From the NCBI RefSeq assembly GCF_002887815.1, contig NZ_PDHO01000002.1:124001-188000 (forward strand): a stretch of DNA of 64,000 bases, in the 5' to 3' direction. This DNA comes from Mycobacterium sp. ENV421 (lineage in GTDB: Bacteria > Actinomycetota > Actinomycetes > Mycobacteriales > Mycobacteriaceae). Made by a program: the position numbers and the translations under genes. A model generated the notes under the pieces. The model did not search any database, had not been told where the DNA came from, and saw nothing but the letters and a program-made list of their open reading frames with translations. Positions 54,682 to 63,210 of the stretch are shown here, one piece after another; the stretch's first letter is position 1, and every line of letters starts with the position of its first letter.

Positions 54682-56292
54682 ATGAGCGATGACGCCCGCA
54701 CCCTTGTTCCCCCGATGGCCTGGAATGCCTGGGGCGACCCCGCAGCGGCCAAGCCCCTCTCCGACGGCATCAAGGCGCTGCTCGAGCAGGCGCTCGGCGT
54801 GACCGCGAGTGAGATCCCCGCGCCGTCGATCGATGAGGTGGAGGTGCGCCCGTCGACGTTGCCGGAGGCGCACCGAGATGCGCTCGCAGAGTTTGTCGGG
54901 GCCGACTACCTGCGTACCGACGACCACGGCCGGCTGTTGTACGCGGGCGGAAAGTCCACGCTGGACCTGTTGCGCCGCAAGCAAACCCACCAGGATGCAC
55001 CCGACGCCGTACTACTTCCCGGCACCGAGGACGAGATCGCCACCGTCCTGCGCTATTGCTCTGCGCACGGCATCGCCGTGGTGCCGTTCGGCGGCGGCAC
55101 CAGCGTGGTCGGCGGACTGGACCCGATCCGCGGCGACTTCACCGCCGTCATCACACTGGACCTGCGCCGACTGAACGCGTTGCACTCGCTGGACCAGACC
55201 TCGATGCAGGCCGAACTGGGCGCCGGGGTGACCGGACCGGACGCCGAGCGACTGCTCGGCGAACACGGTTTCTCGCTCGGGCACTTTCCGCAGAGCTTCC
55301 GGTTCGCCACGATAGGCGGTTACGCCGCGACCCGGTCCTCGGGGCAGGACTCCGCTGGTTACGGCCGGTTCAACGACATGATCCGGGGGCTTACGGTGGT
55401 GACCCCGGTGGGCGTTCTCGACCTCGGCCGGGCGCCGGAAACCGCGGCCGGACCCGATCTTCGGGAGTTGTTCTCCGGTTCCGAGGGTGTCTTCGGTGTG
55501 ATCACTCGGGTGCGCCTGCGAGTCCATCCGACACCGGAAACGGTGCGCTACGAGGCGTGGTCGTTCCCTGACTTCGCCACCGGCGCAGCCGCACTGCGCG
55601 CGGTCACCCAGATCGGCACCGGGCCCACCGTCGTGCGGTTGTCCGATGAAGCCGAGACCGGCGTGAACCTGGCCACCACCGGGAGCATCGGCGAGCAGAG
55701 CATCACCGGCGGCTGCCTGGGCATCACGTTGTTCGAAGGGAGCGCCGCACACACCGAGAGCCGACATGCCGAGACCCGCGCGGTCCTGGAGGCCCAGGGC
55801 GGCACCTCCCTGGGCGAGGCTCCTGCGCGCGCGTGGGAGCATGGCCGTTTCGACGCACCGTATCTGCGGGACTCACTTCTGGCGGCGGGAGCCTTGTGCG
55901 AGACACTGGAGACGGCGACCACATGGTCCAACCTGTCGGCGCTGAAGGCGGCGGTCACCGAGGCGCTGACAACTTCCCTCGCCGAAAGCGGGACACCGGC
56001 ATTGGTGATGTGCCACATTTCGCATGTGTATCCCACCGGCGCGTCGCTCTACTTCACCGTGGTCGCGGGCCAGCGCGGCGACGTCGCCCAGCAATGGCTT
56101 GCGGCCAAAGTCGCTGCCTCTGATGCGATTTCGCGGACCGGCGGCACCATCACCCATCACCATGCCGTCGGCGCGGACCATCGGCCGTGGATGGGCGCGG
56201 AGATCGGTGAGCTGGGCGCGAAGGTGCTGCGGGCGGTCAAGCAGGCCGTCGACCCGGCGGGAATCCTGAATCCGGGCAAGCTGATTCCATGA
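54682..56292 (+). CDS. FAD-binding oxidase, alkyldihydroxyacetonephosphate synthase-like (Rv2251)
   Basis: 536 residues from ATG 54682. The PCMH-type FAD domain contains 'DAVLLPGTEDEIATVLRYCS', 'VVPFGGGTSVVGGLDP' and 'FATIGGYAATRSSGQDSAGY', and the C-terminal domain ends 'VDPAGILNPGKLIP'. 'TITHHHAVGADHRPWM' supplies the His-rich active-site stretch conserved in AGPS. An ether-lipid or glycerol-type oxidation role is plausible next to GlpD and DAG kinase, though the true substrate in mycobacteria is not established. Stop overlaps the kinase start. Confidence 0.9.
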   Translation: MSDDARTLVPPMAWNAWGDPAAAKPLSDGIKALLEQALGVTASEIPAPSIDEVEVRPSTLPEAHRDALAEFVGADYLRTDDHGRLLYAGGKSTLDLLRRKQTHQDAPDAVLLPGTEDEIATVLRYCSAHGIAVVPFGGGTSVVGGLDPIRGDFTAVITLDLRRLNALHSLDQTSMQAELGAGVTGPDAERLLGEHGFSLGHFPQSFRFATIGGYAATRSSGQDSAGYGRFNDMIRGLTVVTPVGVLDLGRAPETAAGPDLRELFSGSEGVFGVITRVRLRVHPTPETVRYEAWSFPDFATGAAALRAVTQIGTGPTVVRLSDEAETGVNLATTGSIGEQSITGGCLGITLFEGSAAHTESRHAETRAVLEAQGGTSLGEAPARAWEHGRFDAPYLRDSLLAAGALCETLETATTWSNLSALKAAVTEALTTSLAESGTPALVMCHISHVYPTGASLYFTVVAGQRGDVAQQWLAAKVAASDAISRTGGTITHHHAVGADHRPWMGAEIGELGAKVLRAVKQAVDPAGILNPGKLIP

Positions 56293-57191
56293 TCTCTCGC
56301 GTCACGGTCCTGACGAATCCCAAGTCCGGTCACGGCAATGCGCCCCACGCCGGGGAATTGGCGGTCGCCCGCTTCCAGGAACTCGGGATCGACGTGACCG
56401 GAATCGTCGGGCGTGACGCCGCCCACGCACGTCGGCTGGTCGACGAGGCCCTGACCCGTGACACCGACGCGCTGGTGGTGATCGGCGGCGACGGTGTCAT
56501 CCGCCTGGCGATCCAGGCGTTGGCGCGCACCGATATTCCGCTCGGCATCGTGCCGGCCGGCACCGGCAACGACCATGCCCGCGAGTACCGGTTGCCGATG
56601 GCAGACCCGGTGGCTGCGGTCGACGTGATCGCCGCCGGGCACACCGAGACCGTCGATCTCGGGCACATCAAGGGTGCCGACGAGTCCAGTACGTGGTTCG
56701 GCACGGTCGCCGCGACGGGCTTCGACTCGTTGGTCAGCGATCGAGTGAACCGGATGAGCTGGCCGCACGGCCGGATGCGGTACAACGTCGCGCTGGTGGC
56801 AGAGATTTCCCAGTTGCGGCCGTTGCCTTTTCGGCTGGTGCTCGACGGCGAGCGCGAGATCGTCGCCGATCTGACGTTGGCCGCGTTCGGCAACACCCGG
56901 AGCTACGGCGGCGGCATGCTCATCTGCCCAGGTGCTGATCACTCGGATGGACTTCTGGACATCACGATCGTGCGCGCATCCTCACGCACCAAGCTGATTC
57001 GGTTGTTTCCCACGGTGTTCAAAGGCACGCACGTGAACCTCGACGAGGTGAGCACCTACCGGGCCCGCACAATCACGGTCGACTCCCCCGGCATCAACGC
57101 CTACGCCGACGGCGACTACGTGTGCCCGCTACCAGCCGAGATTTCGGCGGTGCCCGCTGCTCTCAAACTCATTGTCCCCGAACCCGTCTAG
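56289..57191 (+). CDS. dagK: Diacylglycerol kinase (Rv2252-like)
   Basis: 300 residues from ATG 56289 (ATGA overlap). Lipid kinase fold: 'VTVLTNPKSGHGNAPHAGEL', the nucleotide loop 'LVVIGGDGVIRLAIQAL' (GGDGV instead of GGDGT, which I recall also in the M. tuberculosis protein), and 'PLGIVPAGTGNDHAREY'. The C-terminal beta domain has 'FGNTRSYGGGMLICPGADHS' and 'DGLLDITIVRASSRTKL'. M. tuberculosis Rv2252 phosphorylates diacylglycerol for phosphatidylinositol mannoside synthesis. Confidence 0.94.
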   Translation: MISRVTVLTNPKSGHGNAPHAGELAVARFQELGIDVTGIVGRDAAHARRLVDEALTRDTDALVVIGGDGVIRLAIQALARTDIPLGIVPAGTGNDHAREYRLPMADPVAAVDVIAAGHTETVDLGHIKGADESSTWFGTVAATGFDSLVSDRVNRMSWPHGRMRYNVALVAEISQLRPLPFRLVLDGEREIVADLTLAAFGNTRSYGGGMLICPGADHSDGLLDITIVRASSRTKLIRLFPTVFKGTHVNLDEVSTYRARTITVDSPGINAYADGDYVCPLPAEISAVPAALKLIVPEPV

Positions 57192-57622
57192 CGTTCCAGC
57201 ACCTTCGCACACGCGTCGAGGACAGCAGAGAAGTTCCATGGCAGCAGCTTCGCGGTGAGCGCCTCCATCGCCTTGCCGCCGCCACGAACGGGGTGGGTGT
57301 AGGTGCTCACCCAATCGACATGAGTGCCCGCACCCTCGGGCGTGAACGTCAGCGTGCCGCCCTCATGGTCGAACGCGGGAACCGATCCGACGATCAGATA
57401 CGTGTAGCTGTGCGGCGGATCGTAGGCCACGATCTCCTCGCGAAACCACAAGCCGATCGCGAAGCCCGTCCGAATTGCACCCAGACCCGGAGGCGGTGAA
57501 TCCCGCGCCCACTCGGCCGTGACGATCAGCGGAGCGGTCTTCAAGTTGACCGGGTCGGCCAACCAGGCGAAGACCTTGTCGGGCGGTGCGGCGATCGTCT
57601 TCTCGACGTGCAGATGAACCAT
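57188..57622 (-). CDS. SRPBCC (START-like) family protein
   Basis: 144 residues from ATG 57622; the upstream frame enters the HNH promoter and is rejected. The fold is visible from 'HLHVEKTIAAPPDKVFAWLA', 'EEIVAYDPPHSYTYLIVGS' and 'GTLTFTPEGAGTHVDWVS', ending in the C-terminal helix 'AKLLPWNFSAVLDACAKVLE'. These proteins bind hydrophobic ligands or assist polyketide/lipid pathways. It converges with dagK, 4-bp overlap. Confidence 0.88.
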   Translation of the reverse strand: MVHLHVEKTIAAPPDKVFAWLADPVNLKTAPLIVTAEWARDSPPPGLGAIRTGFAIGLWFREEIVAYDPPHSYTYLIVGSVPAFDHEGGTLTFTPEGAGTHVDWVSTYTHPVRGGGKAMEALTAKLLPWNFSAVLDACAKVLER

Positions 57623-57682
57623 GCGACTCAGGTTAGGCGTCTGAGTGCGCAGCGAATGACGTGTCATACCCCGGTGGCATAC

Positions 57683-57698
57683 TCGAACACGTGTTCGA
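57683..57698. promoter_or_regulatory. LexA/SOS box over the start codon of the 13E12-type gene
   Basis: TCGAAC-ACGT-GTTCGA is a perfect 16-bp match to the mycobacterial SOS box TCGAAC-N4-GTTCGA. The GTG start codon at 57691 of the HNH protein lies inside it, encoding V-F-D. LexA binding here would directly cover the translation start, so expression should rise after DNA damage. Confidence 0.88.
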
Positions 57699-59145
57699 TA
57701 GTGGGTTGAGAACGGCGAGCGATGCGGCGGTGGTGGAGGCCATCGGCGATTTCGCGCGGATCGAGGCACAGAACGCCGCGCGGCGGCTCGCCGCGGTCGC
57801 CGAATTGGTCGCGCGCCGGTGCGCCGATGACGAGCACGCGCAGTGGGCCTGCGATGACTGGGATTCCGCCACGGCCGAAGTATCGGCGGCACTGGGTGTC
57901 ACCGCGGGTCGGGCGTCGAGTGAGATGCTGATGGCGATGTCGCTGCGGCATCGGCTGCCGCGGGTCGCCGAGCTGTTCCTGGCCGGCACGGTGAGCTACC
58001 GGGTATGTGAGGCGATCACCGACCGCACCTACCTGATCCAGGACCGAGCGGCCTTGGCGTTGGTGGACAAGACCATTGCCCACGACGCGGTGGGCTGGGG
58101 TACGTTGTCGACGCTGAAGCTGCAGCGCGCGATCGACGCCTGGGTAGATCGCTACGATCCGGGAGCGGTGCGTCAGACGCGGGCCCGCAGCCGCGATCGC
58201 GAGATCGGCATCGGCCTCCGCGACGCTCGTGATGGCGTGGCCGAGATTTGGGGTCGACTTGGCCTCACCGACGCCGCGGTAGTAGATCGCCGGCTCACCC
58301 AGATGGCGCATGAGGTGTGCGAGGACGATCCGCGCACCATCGCCCAGCGCCGCGCTGACGCCATGGGCGCACTGGGCGCCGGAGCCCACCGGCTGGCGTG
58401 CCTATGTGGCAACCCGGACTGCCCCGCCGCCGGCGAGGACAGCCGCGCAGCCAGCGTGGTCGTGCACGTGCTCGCCGACGCCGATGTGATTGCCGCCGAA
58501 ACGGATCCCGCCATGCACGGCGAGAAACCCGATGTGACATCCGAACCTTCACGGGCCGGCGGCGCAGTGCTGACCGGCAACCGGGGCATCGTGCCCGCCT
58601 CGCTGCTGGCCGAACTCATCCGCGCCGGCGCCACGGTCCGACACCTGCGTCGGCCCACGGATGCTCCGGAACCGCACTACCGGCCCTCCAACGCTCTGGA
58701 CGAGTGGATTCGCCTGCGCGACATGACATGCCGGTTCCCGAATTGCGACATGCCCGCCGAGTATTGCGACATCGACCACACCATCGCGTGGCCCTTCGGG
58801 CCCACCCACCCATCCAACCTGGCCTGTGCGTGCCGAAAACACCACCTGCTCAAAACCTTCTGGGCCGGCTGGTCAAGCCGTCAACACCCCGACGCCACCA
58901 TCACCTGGACCTCACCCACCGGACACGCCTACACCACCCGACCCGGCAGCCACCTGCTGATGCCGACCTGGAACACCACCACCGCCACGCTGCCACCGCC
59001 GAAAGGCGAACCCCCGCCCACCGTCGGCATCATGATGCCCACCCGACGACAAGCCCGGGCCGCGCAGCGCGCCCACCGCATCACGGCAGAACGCAAACTC
59101 AACGACGCCCACGTCACCGAACGCAACCGGCCCCCACCCTTTTAG
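57691..59145 (+). CDS. HNH endonuclease / DUF222 protein of the 13E12 repeat family
   Basis: 484 residues from GTG 57691 inside the SOS box; GTG 57661 would add ten residues. The N-terminal DUF222 (about 10-290) includes 'RRLAAVAELVARRCADDEHA', 'LRHRLPRVAELFLAGTVSYR' and 'DAAVVDRRLTQMAHEVCEDD'. The HNH domain (about 345-400) includes 'LRDMTCRFPNCDMPAEYCDI', then DHTIAWPFG and 'NLACACRKHHLLKTF'. The C-terminus is Pro/Thr-rich and probably disordered. The family is multicopy in mycobacteria and is thought mobile or repetitive. The nuclease signature residues (DH, N, H) are intact. Confidence 0.93.
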   Translation: MFDSGLRTASDAAVVEAIGDFARIEAQNAARRLAAVAELVARRCADDEHAQWACDDWDSATAEVSAALGVTAGRASSEMLMAMSLRHRLPRVAELFLAGTVSYRVCEAITDRTYLIQDRAALALVDKTIAHDAVGWGTLSTLKLQRAIDAWVDRYDPGAVRQTRARSRDREIGIGLRDARDGVAEIWGRLGLTDAAVVDRRLTQMAHEVCEDDPRTIAQRRADAMGALGAGAHRLACLCGNPDCPAAGEDSRAASVVVHVLADADVIAAETDPAMHGEKPDVTSEPSRAGGAVLTGNRGIVPASLLAELIRAGATVRHLRRPTDAPEPHYRPSNALDEWIRLRDMTCRFPNCDMPAEYCDIDHTIAWPFGPTHPSNLACACRKHHLLKTFWAGWSSRQHPDATITWTSPTGHAYTTRPGSHLLMPTWNTTTATLPPPKGEPPPTVGIMMPTRRQARAAQRAHRITAERKLNDAHVTERNRPPPF

Positions 59146-59163
59146 CCGGGCAAGCGTCACGTA

Positions 59164-59676
59164 CTAGCCGACACCCCTGCTCAGCCAGCTGACCTCGCCG
59201 CCGTCACCGCCATCGCGATACGGCTCGAGTGCTTCATCCCAGGCCGTGCCGAGCACCGAGTCCAACTCGGACGCCAGCGTGTCGGCGCCCGATGCCATCA
59301 GGGTCCGCAAGCGCATCTCGCCGACCATGATGTCGCCGTTGGCGCTCATCGTGCCGGCCCACAGACCGAGTTGCGGCGTATGGCAGAACCGCTCGCCGTC
59401 CACGCCGGCACTGGGATCCTCGGTGACCTCGAACCGCAGGACCGACCACGAGCGCAGCGCGTTCGCCAGCCGGGCACCGGTGCCGACGGGACCAACCCAG
59501 TTGGTCACCGCCCGCAGCTGCCCAGGCATCGCCGGCTGTGGGGTCCACTTCAAATTCGCCCTGGCATTCAGGGTCGACGACAGCGCCCACTCGACATGTG
59601 GGCACACCGCTGCGGGAGAGGCGTGGATGTACACCACGCCAGTCGTCGCATCGGCGAACTGGTTCGACGCACGCAT
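59164..59676 (-). CDS. DUF3145 domain-containing protein, Rv2256c-like
   Basis: 170 residues from ATG 59676 with AAGGAG 7 bases upstream; GTG 59679 is directly adjacent and in frame. Conserved segments: 'TGVVYIHASPAAVCPHVEWA', 'LSSTLNARANLKWTPQPAMP', 'SWSVLRFEVTEDPSAGVDGE', 'LASELDSVLGTAWDEALEPY'. DUF3145 is an actinobacterial family of unknown function. It converges with the HNH gene, with 18 bp between the stops. Confidence 0.93.
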   Translation of the reverse strand: MRASNQFADATTGVVYIHASPAAVCPHVEWALSSTLNARANLKWTPQPAMPGQLRAVTNWVGPVGTGARLANALRSWSVLRFEVTEDPSAGVDGERFCHTPQLGLWAGTMSANGDIMVGEMRLRTLMASGADTLASELDSVLGTAWDEALEPYRDGGDGGEVSWLSRGVG

Positions 59677-59784
59677 CACCTTGCTCCTTCGGCTCTACGA
59701 GGGACGTCTTCCCCAACGACCTGGTGTGACCGAGTTGCAATAGTGTCGTGCGTGTCTATTGTGCCTTGTGGGGCCTGTGTTGCG

Positions 59785-60612
59785 CTAGTGCGCTCCGTAC
59801 ACTCTCAGAACTTCATCAGAGATCGCCCGCCAGACCGGTTTGGCCCACTCGTCGAAATCCCGATCCGTGAGCACTACCAGCGACAATGCCAGTTCCGGTT
59901 CCACCCAGATGAAGGTGCCGGTCTGGCCGAAATGGCCGAACGTCCGCGGCGAGTTCGCGAAGCCGGTCCAGTGCGGTGACTTTTTGTCCCGAATCTCGAA
60001 ACCCAGCCCCCAGTCGTTGGGCCGCTGCACCCCGAACCCGGGCAACACCCCGGTCAGGCCCGGGAACTGCACGCTGATCGCCTGCTCGTGCAGTTGCGCC
60101 GACACTGTCTTCGGAGCCAGTAGATCCGCCGCGAACGCCTCCAGGTCAGCCACCGTCGACACCGCGCCGTAGCCGGCCGCCTCCGCGCCGCCCTCCAGTC
60201 GCGACGCCGTCATGCCGAGCGGCTCGAAGACAGCCTCGGCCAGATACCGGCCGAACTCGATCTCCGAGTTCTGTTCGATCGTCTCGGCCAGCACCTGGAA
60301 GCCGTAGTTCGAGTAGACCCGGCGCTTGCCGGGTTCGGCCATCACCTCCGCCGAATGCATCGCCAGCCCCGAGGCGTGCGACAGCAGGTGCCGCACCGTG
60401 CTGCCGGGTGGGCCCGCCGGGGTGTCCAGCTCAACCACGCCCTCTTCGATCGCTACTTGCGCTGCGCGCGCCGAGAGCGGCTTGGTCACCGATGCGAGCC
60501 GGAATTGGTGCGTGACGTCGCCGTACTCGGCCAGCACCCCGGTCGCGCCAACCACGGCGGCGGCGGCGGCCGAAACCGGCCAGTCAGCAATCGAGTCGAG
60601 TGGCGCAGGCAC
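59785..60612 (-). CDS. Serine hydrolase (class C beta-lactamase/esterase family), Rv2257c-like
   Basis: 275 residues from GTG 60612. The serine-lysine pair SxxK is in 'RLASVTKPLSARAAQVAIEE', the tyrosine YxN in 'VYSNYGFQVLAE', and a late 'GHFGQTGTFIWVEPEL' carries the H/K-x-G-type element. It lacks an obvious signal peptide, so it is more likely a cytoplasmic esterase or peptidase than an exported beta-lactamase. The TetR gene follows upstream with 10 bp between. Confidence 0.9.
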   Translation of the reverse strand: MPAPLDSIADWPVSAAAAAVVGATGVLAEYGDVTHQFRLASVTKPLSARAAQVAIEEGVVELDTPAGPPGSTVRHLLSHASGLAMHSAEVMAEPGKRRVYSNYGFQVLAETIEQNSEIEFGRYLAEAVFEPLGMTASRLEGGAEAAGYGAVSTVADLEAFAADLLAPKTVSAQLHEQAISVQFPGLTGVLPGFGVQRPNDWGLGFEIRDKKSPHWTGFANSPRTFGHFGQTGTFIWVEPELALSLVVLTDRDFDEWAKPVWRAISDEVLRVYGAH

Positions 60613-60622
60613 AGCGGTGAGC

Positions 60623-61225
60623 CTAATGGTCGACAGCTAGTTGACCGGCCGCACGGCCGGCGTCGGCAGCCAAGGCCTCGCCATCGAGCCCAGGGCGCAG
60701 CGCCTGCCCCCAACGGGCGACATCGACGGCTCCATGCGCCAAGGACCAGGCCACGATTGCACGACGCCCAGCCTCCTCGACAGACAACGGGGGGTTCGCC
60801 GCCTGTATCGCTTCGACAAGACGGCCAAATGCGGACATCGCTGCATCCCGGAGAGCCTCGCCCTCGCCACCTGCGACTTCTGTGGGGAGCGTCCGAAACA
60901 TCAGGCGGTAGTGCGTCCGATGACTCAGCGCGAACAGCACGTATTGCTCGACCATTTCCTGGAGCCGGTCCTGAGCCGACCCCGGCCCGCTCAGCACCGC
61001 ACGTTGAACGTCCGACAGTGCGTCGAACCCATCCCTGGCCACAGCGGCCAGAAGCGCGTCCTTGTCGGCGAAGTGGTGGTAGGGCGCGGCCGCGGAGACA
61101 CCCGCCCGCCTGGCTACTGCCCGGAGGGTGACGCCCGCGGTATCCGATTCCGCTACGAGCTCGAGGGCTGCACCGATGAGGGCACGGCGCAGATCGCCGT
61201 GGTGCTGCCCAACAGATCGCGACAC
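60623..61225 (-). CDS. TetR-family transcriptional regulator
   Basis: 200 residues from GTG 61225. The HTH is 'VTLRAVARRAGVSAAAPYHH', then 'FADKDALLAAVARDGFDAL'; the C-terminal helices form a WHG-type ligand domain ('RRAIVAWSLAHGAVDVARWG'). Same direction as the serine hydrolase and divergent from the MBL hydrolase, so it probably represses the latter. Confidence 0.92.
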   Translation of the reverse strand: MSRSVGQHHGDLRRALIGAALELVAESDTAGVTLRAVARRAGVSAAAPYHHFADKDALLAAVARDGFDALSDVQRAVLSGPGSAQDRLQEMVEQYVLFALSHRTHYRLMFRTLPTEVAGGEGEALRDAAMSAFGRLVEAIQAANPPLSVEEAGRRAIVAWSLAHGAVDVARWGQALRPGLDGEALAADAGRAAGQLAVDH

Positions 61226-61234
61226 CGCTTGAGA

Positions 61235-61278
61235 TTGACAGTGTTAAACATATAGGTCAAGATAAACATCGTTCAACA
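61235..61278. promoter_or_regulatory. Promoter and candidate operator between TetR and MBL genes
   Basis: A consensus TTGACA (61235-61240) is followed 17 bp later by CAAGAT (61258-61263), a reasonable sigma-A-type promoter toward the MBL gene. TGTTAAAC (61242-61249) and GTTCAACA (61271-61278) form an inverted repeat with one mismatch that brackets the -10 region, as expected for a TetR-type operator pair. Confidence 0.5.
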
Positions 61279-61295
61279 CAGGAAAAGAGAGGCTC

Positions 61296-62147
61296 ATGCG
61301 CTACCACGCCAAAGCGGATTTCACCGTCGCAGGTCGCAGCGTGACAGTTCATGCCCTGCACTGCGGAACGGTGACGATCAAGCGCTGCCACGCCACCTGC
61401 TGCCTGCCGGAGCGGACACCCAGTCTGCTGCGGTTTCTCGCCATACTGGCCGACCGCCGCTTTGCCGAACCGATGCCGATTTGGTGCTATGCCGTCGAAC
61501 ACCCCGACGGCGTGTTCGTCGTCGATGCCGGCGCGTCTCCGTCGTATAACGACGCCCAGACCTGGCATCGGGATCCGCGCACAGCGGCGTTGATCAGGTC
61601 GTTCATCAAGCTCGATGTCTGCACCGGGCAGACCCTGCCCGACCGGCTGGTGGACGCCGGGCTCGCGCCGAGCGCCGTCCGCGGCGTCGTCCTGACGCAC
61701 CAACACATCGACCACACCGGCACCATCCCCGACTTCCAGACCGACATCTGGACCACCCACGCCGAGGACACTGCCGCCAACCGGATCGGCGCGCTGCACT
61801 GGCGCTGGAGGGACAGCTCGACGCGAGTCCGATACGTCGACGTCGAGGGATCACCAGGAGACCTCGGACTCACCGTGGCTCTCACAGGCGACGGCGCCCT
61901 GACGGCCGTCCATACCCCAGGGCATACTCCGGGCTCGGTGACCGTCCGACTGCGCACCGATCAGACAGACATCTGGTTCACCGGCGACACAGCTTTCACC
62001 GCGGCTGGTATGGATCCAGCCGCGCCGACCGCGGGAATCCACTCCGACATGCGCCAGGTACGGAACCTGCAGGCCCGCCTACGCGACGCAGGCCTGCTCC
62101 TTCCGTCTCACGATTCGGGGGTCCCCGATCGCCTCACAGCGGCGTGA
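61296..62147 (+). CDS. MBL-fold metallo-hydrolase (lactonase-like)
   Basis: 283 residues from ATG 61296 with AGAGAGG upstream. The dinuclear zinc motif is 'VVLTHQHIDHTGTIPDF' (HxHxDH), followed by 'LTAVHTPGHTPGSVTVRL', 'DIWFTGDTAFTAAGMDP' and the last ligand in 'LLPSHDSGVPD'. It resembles N-acyl-homoserine lactonases and related quorum-quenching lactonases in length and motif spacing; the substrate is unproven. Probable target of the divergent TetR regulator. It converges with the TPR gene, 14-bp overlap. Confidence 0.9.
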   Translation: MRYHAKADFTVAGRSVTVHALHCGTVTIKRCHATCCLPERTPSLLRFLAILADRRFAEPMPIWCYAVEHPDGVFVVDAGASPSYNDAQTWHRDPRTAALIRSFIKLDVCTGQTLPDRLVDAGLAPSAVRGVVLTHQHIDHTGTIPDFQTDIWTTHAEDTAANRIGALHWRWRDSSTRVRYVDVEGSPGDLGLTVALTGDGALTAVHTPGHTPGSVTVRLRTDQTDIWFTGDTAFTAAGMDPAAPTAGIHSDMRQVRNLQARLRDAGLLLPSHDSGVPDRLTAA

Positions 62148-63174
62148 GCCCGGTCTCGTGCAGGCCGGCAGCGGCCTCGTCTGCTGCCGCCAGGCCGTCC
62201 GCCCCCAACCCGCGGTGCGCCGCGGCCATCCAGCGATAGGCCTCGGCGGCCTGGTGCTGCGAACCGCGCAGCCGGTACTCGCGCAGCGCCGCCCGCAACA
62301 CGGTCAGTGCCTCGCGATACCGGCCGCGGCGCACCAGCACCGCCCCGCGTAACACCGTGTCGTCGCCGTCGGCCATCTCCAGCTCACGCAGGTAACCCTC
62401 AGCCTCATCCACTTCGCCTGCAGCCAAGGCAATCTCGATCCCTCCGCGCAGCAGCCGCGGCAGCTCCCGCGTGGCAGCCGTCGCGATCGCCGCCCGCACC
62501 TGGGCTCTCGCGGTGTCCACATCCCCCAGCGCGCAGCGCAATAACGCTTCTCCCGGCTGAGGCACCACGCCGGATTCGAGCGCTCGGGCGTACGCCGCGA
62601 ACGCCCCATCCACGTCACCGCGGCGGCGCCGAATATCACCGAGCCGGTGGTACGCCTGCCCCATGACCGACGTCCCGGGCTCCAGTGCCATCTCCCGCAG
62701 GACCGCCGACCGTTCCGCGGCAAGATCGGCATCGTCACCGAGCGCCGTCAGCACGGCTTCCAGATGGGCCAGCCGGGCAGACACGGCACCCTGCGACGCA
62801 TCGGCGAGCAGTCCGCGTGCCCGGCGAATCCATGTTTCACCGACGGCCACCTCACCGTTCGACAACCACGCCATGCCGAGCTCGACCGCCTTGCCCGCCG
62901 CCGCATTAGGGTCGGTCCGCACCAGCCGTAGGAAGACGAGTTCGCCCATCCGCATCGCCTCGCGGCCGTGCCCCAACCGCCCCGCCGAGGTGGCCATCGC
63001 ATCGAGATCGTCCAGGGTCAGCGGGCCGACCGCACCGGCCCGGGAAAAGCTCGCATAACTGGTCTCGAAATCGCCGCCGCGGTACGCGGCGCGGGCGGTG
63101 ACCAGCAGGTCGGACCGGGTTTGACGGATCGCGGTGAACAAGTCTTCACCGTAGCTCCCCAACGGGACACACAC
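62134..63174 (-). CDS. Tetratricopeptide-repeat protein
   Basis: About 346 residues if GTG 63174 is used. The frame stays open upstream through the antisense of the dehydrogenase gene, so the start is uncertain; TTG 63162 is another option. The sequence is all-helical TPR: '[20 protein letters not shown]', '[20 protein letters not shown]', '[11 protein letters not shown]', '[20 protein letters not shown]'. It resembles the TPR region of LuxR/SARP regulators but no DNA-binding domain follows. Likely a protein-interaction scaffold. Divergent from mscR with 36 bp between. Confidence 0.8.
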   Translation of the reverse strand: MCVPLGSYGEDLFTAIRQTRSDLLVTARAAYRGGDFETSYASFSRAGAVGPLTLDDLDAMATSAGRLGHGREAMRMGELVFLRLVRTDPNAAAGKAVELGMAWLSNGEVAVGETWIRRARGLLADASQGAVSARLAHLEAVLTALGDDADLAAERSAVLREMALEPGTSVMGQAYHRLGDIRRRRGDVDGAFAAYARALESGVVPQPGEALLRCALGDVDTARAQVRAAIATAATRELPRLLRGGIEIALAAGEVDEAEGYLRELEMADGDDTVLRGAVLVRRGRYREALTVLRAALREYRLRGSQHQAAEAYRWMAAAHRGLGADGLAAADEAAAGLHETGLTPL

Positions 63175-63210
63175 GGCGCATTCGGCATCCGCCGCGCTAG
63201 TGTTTGGCCC

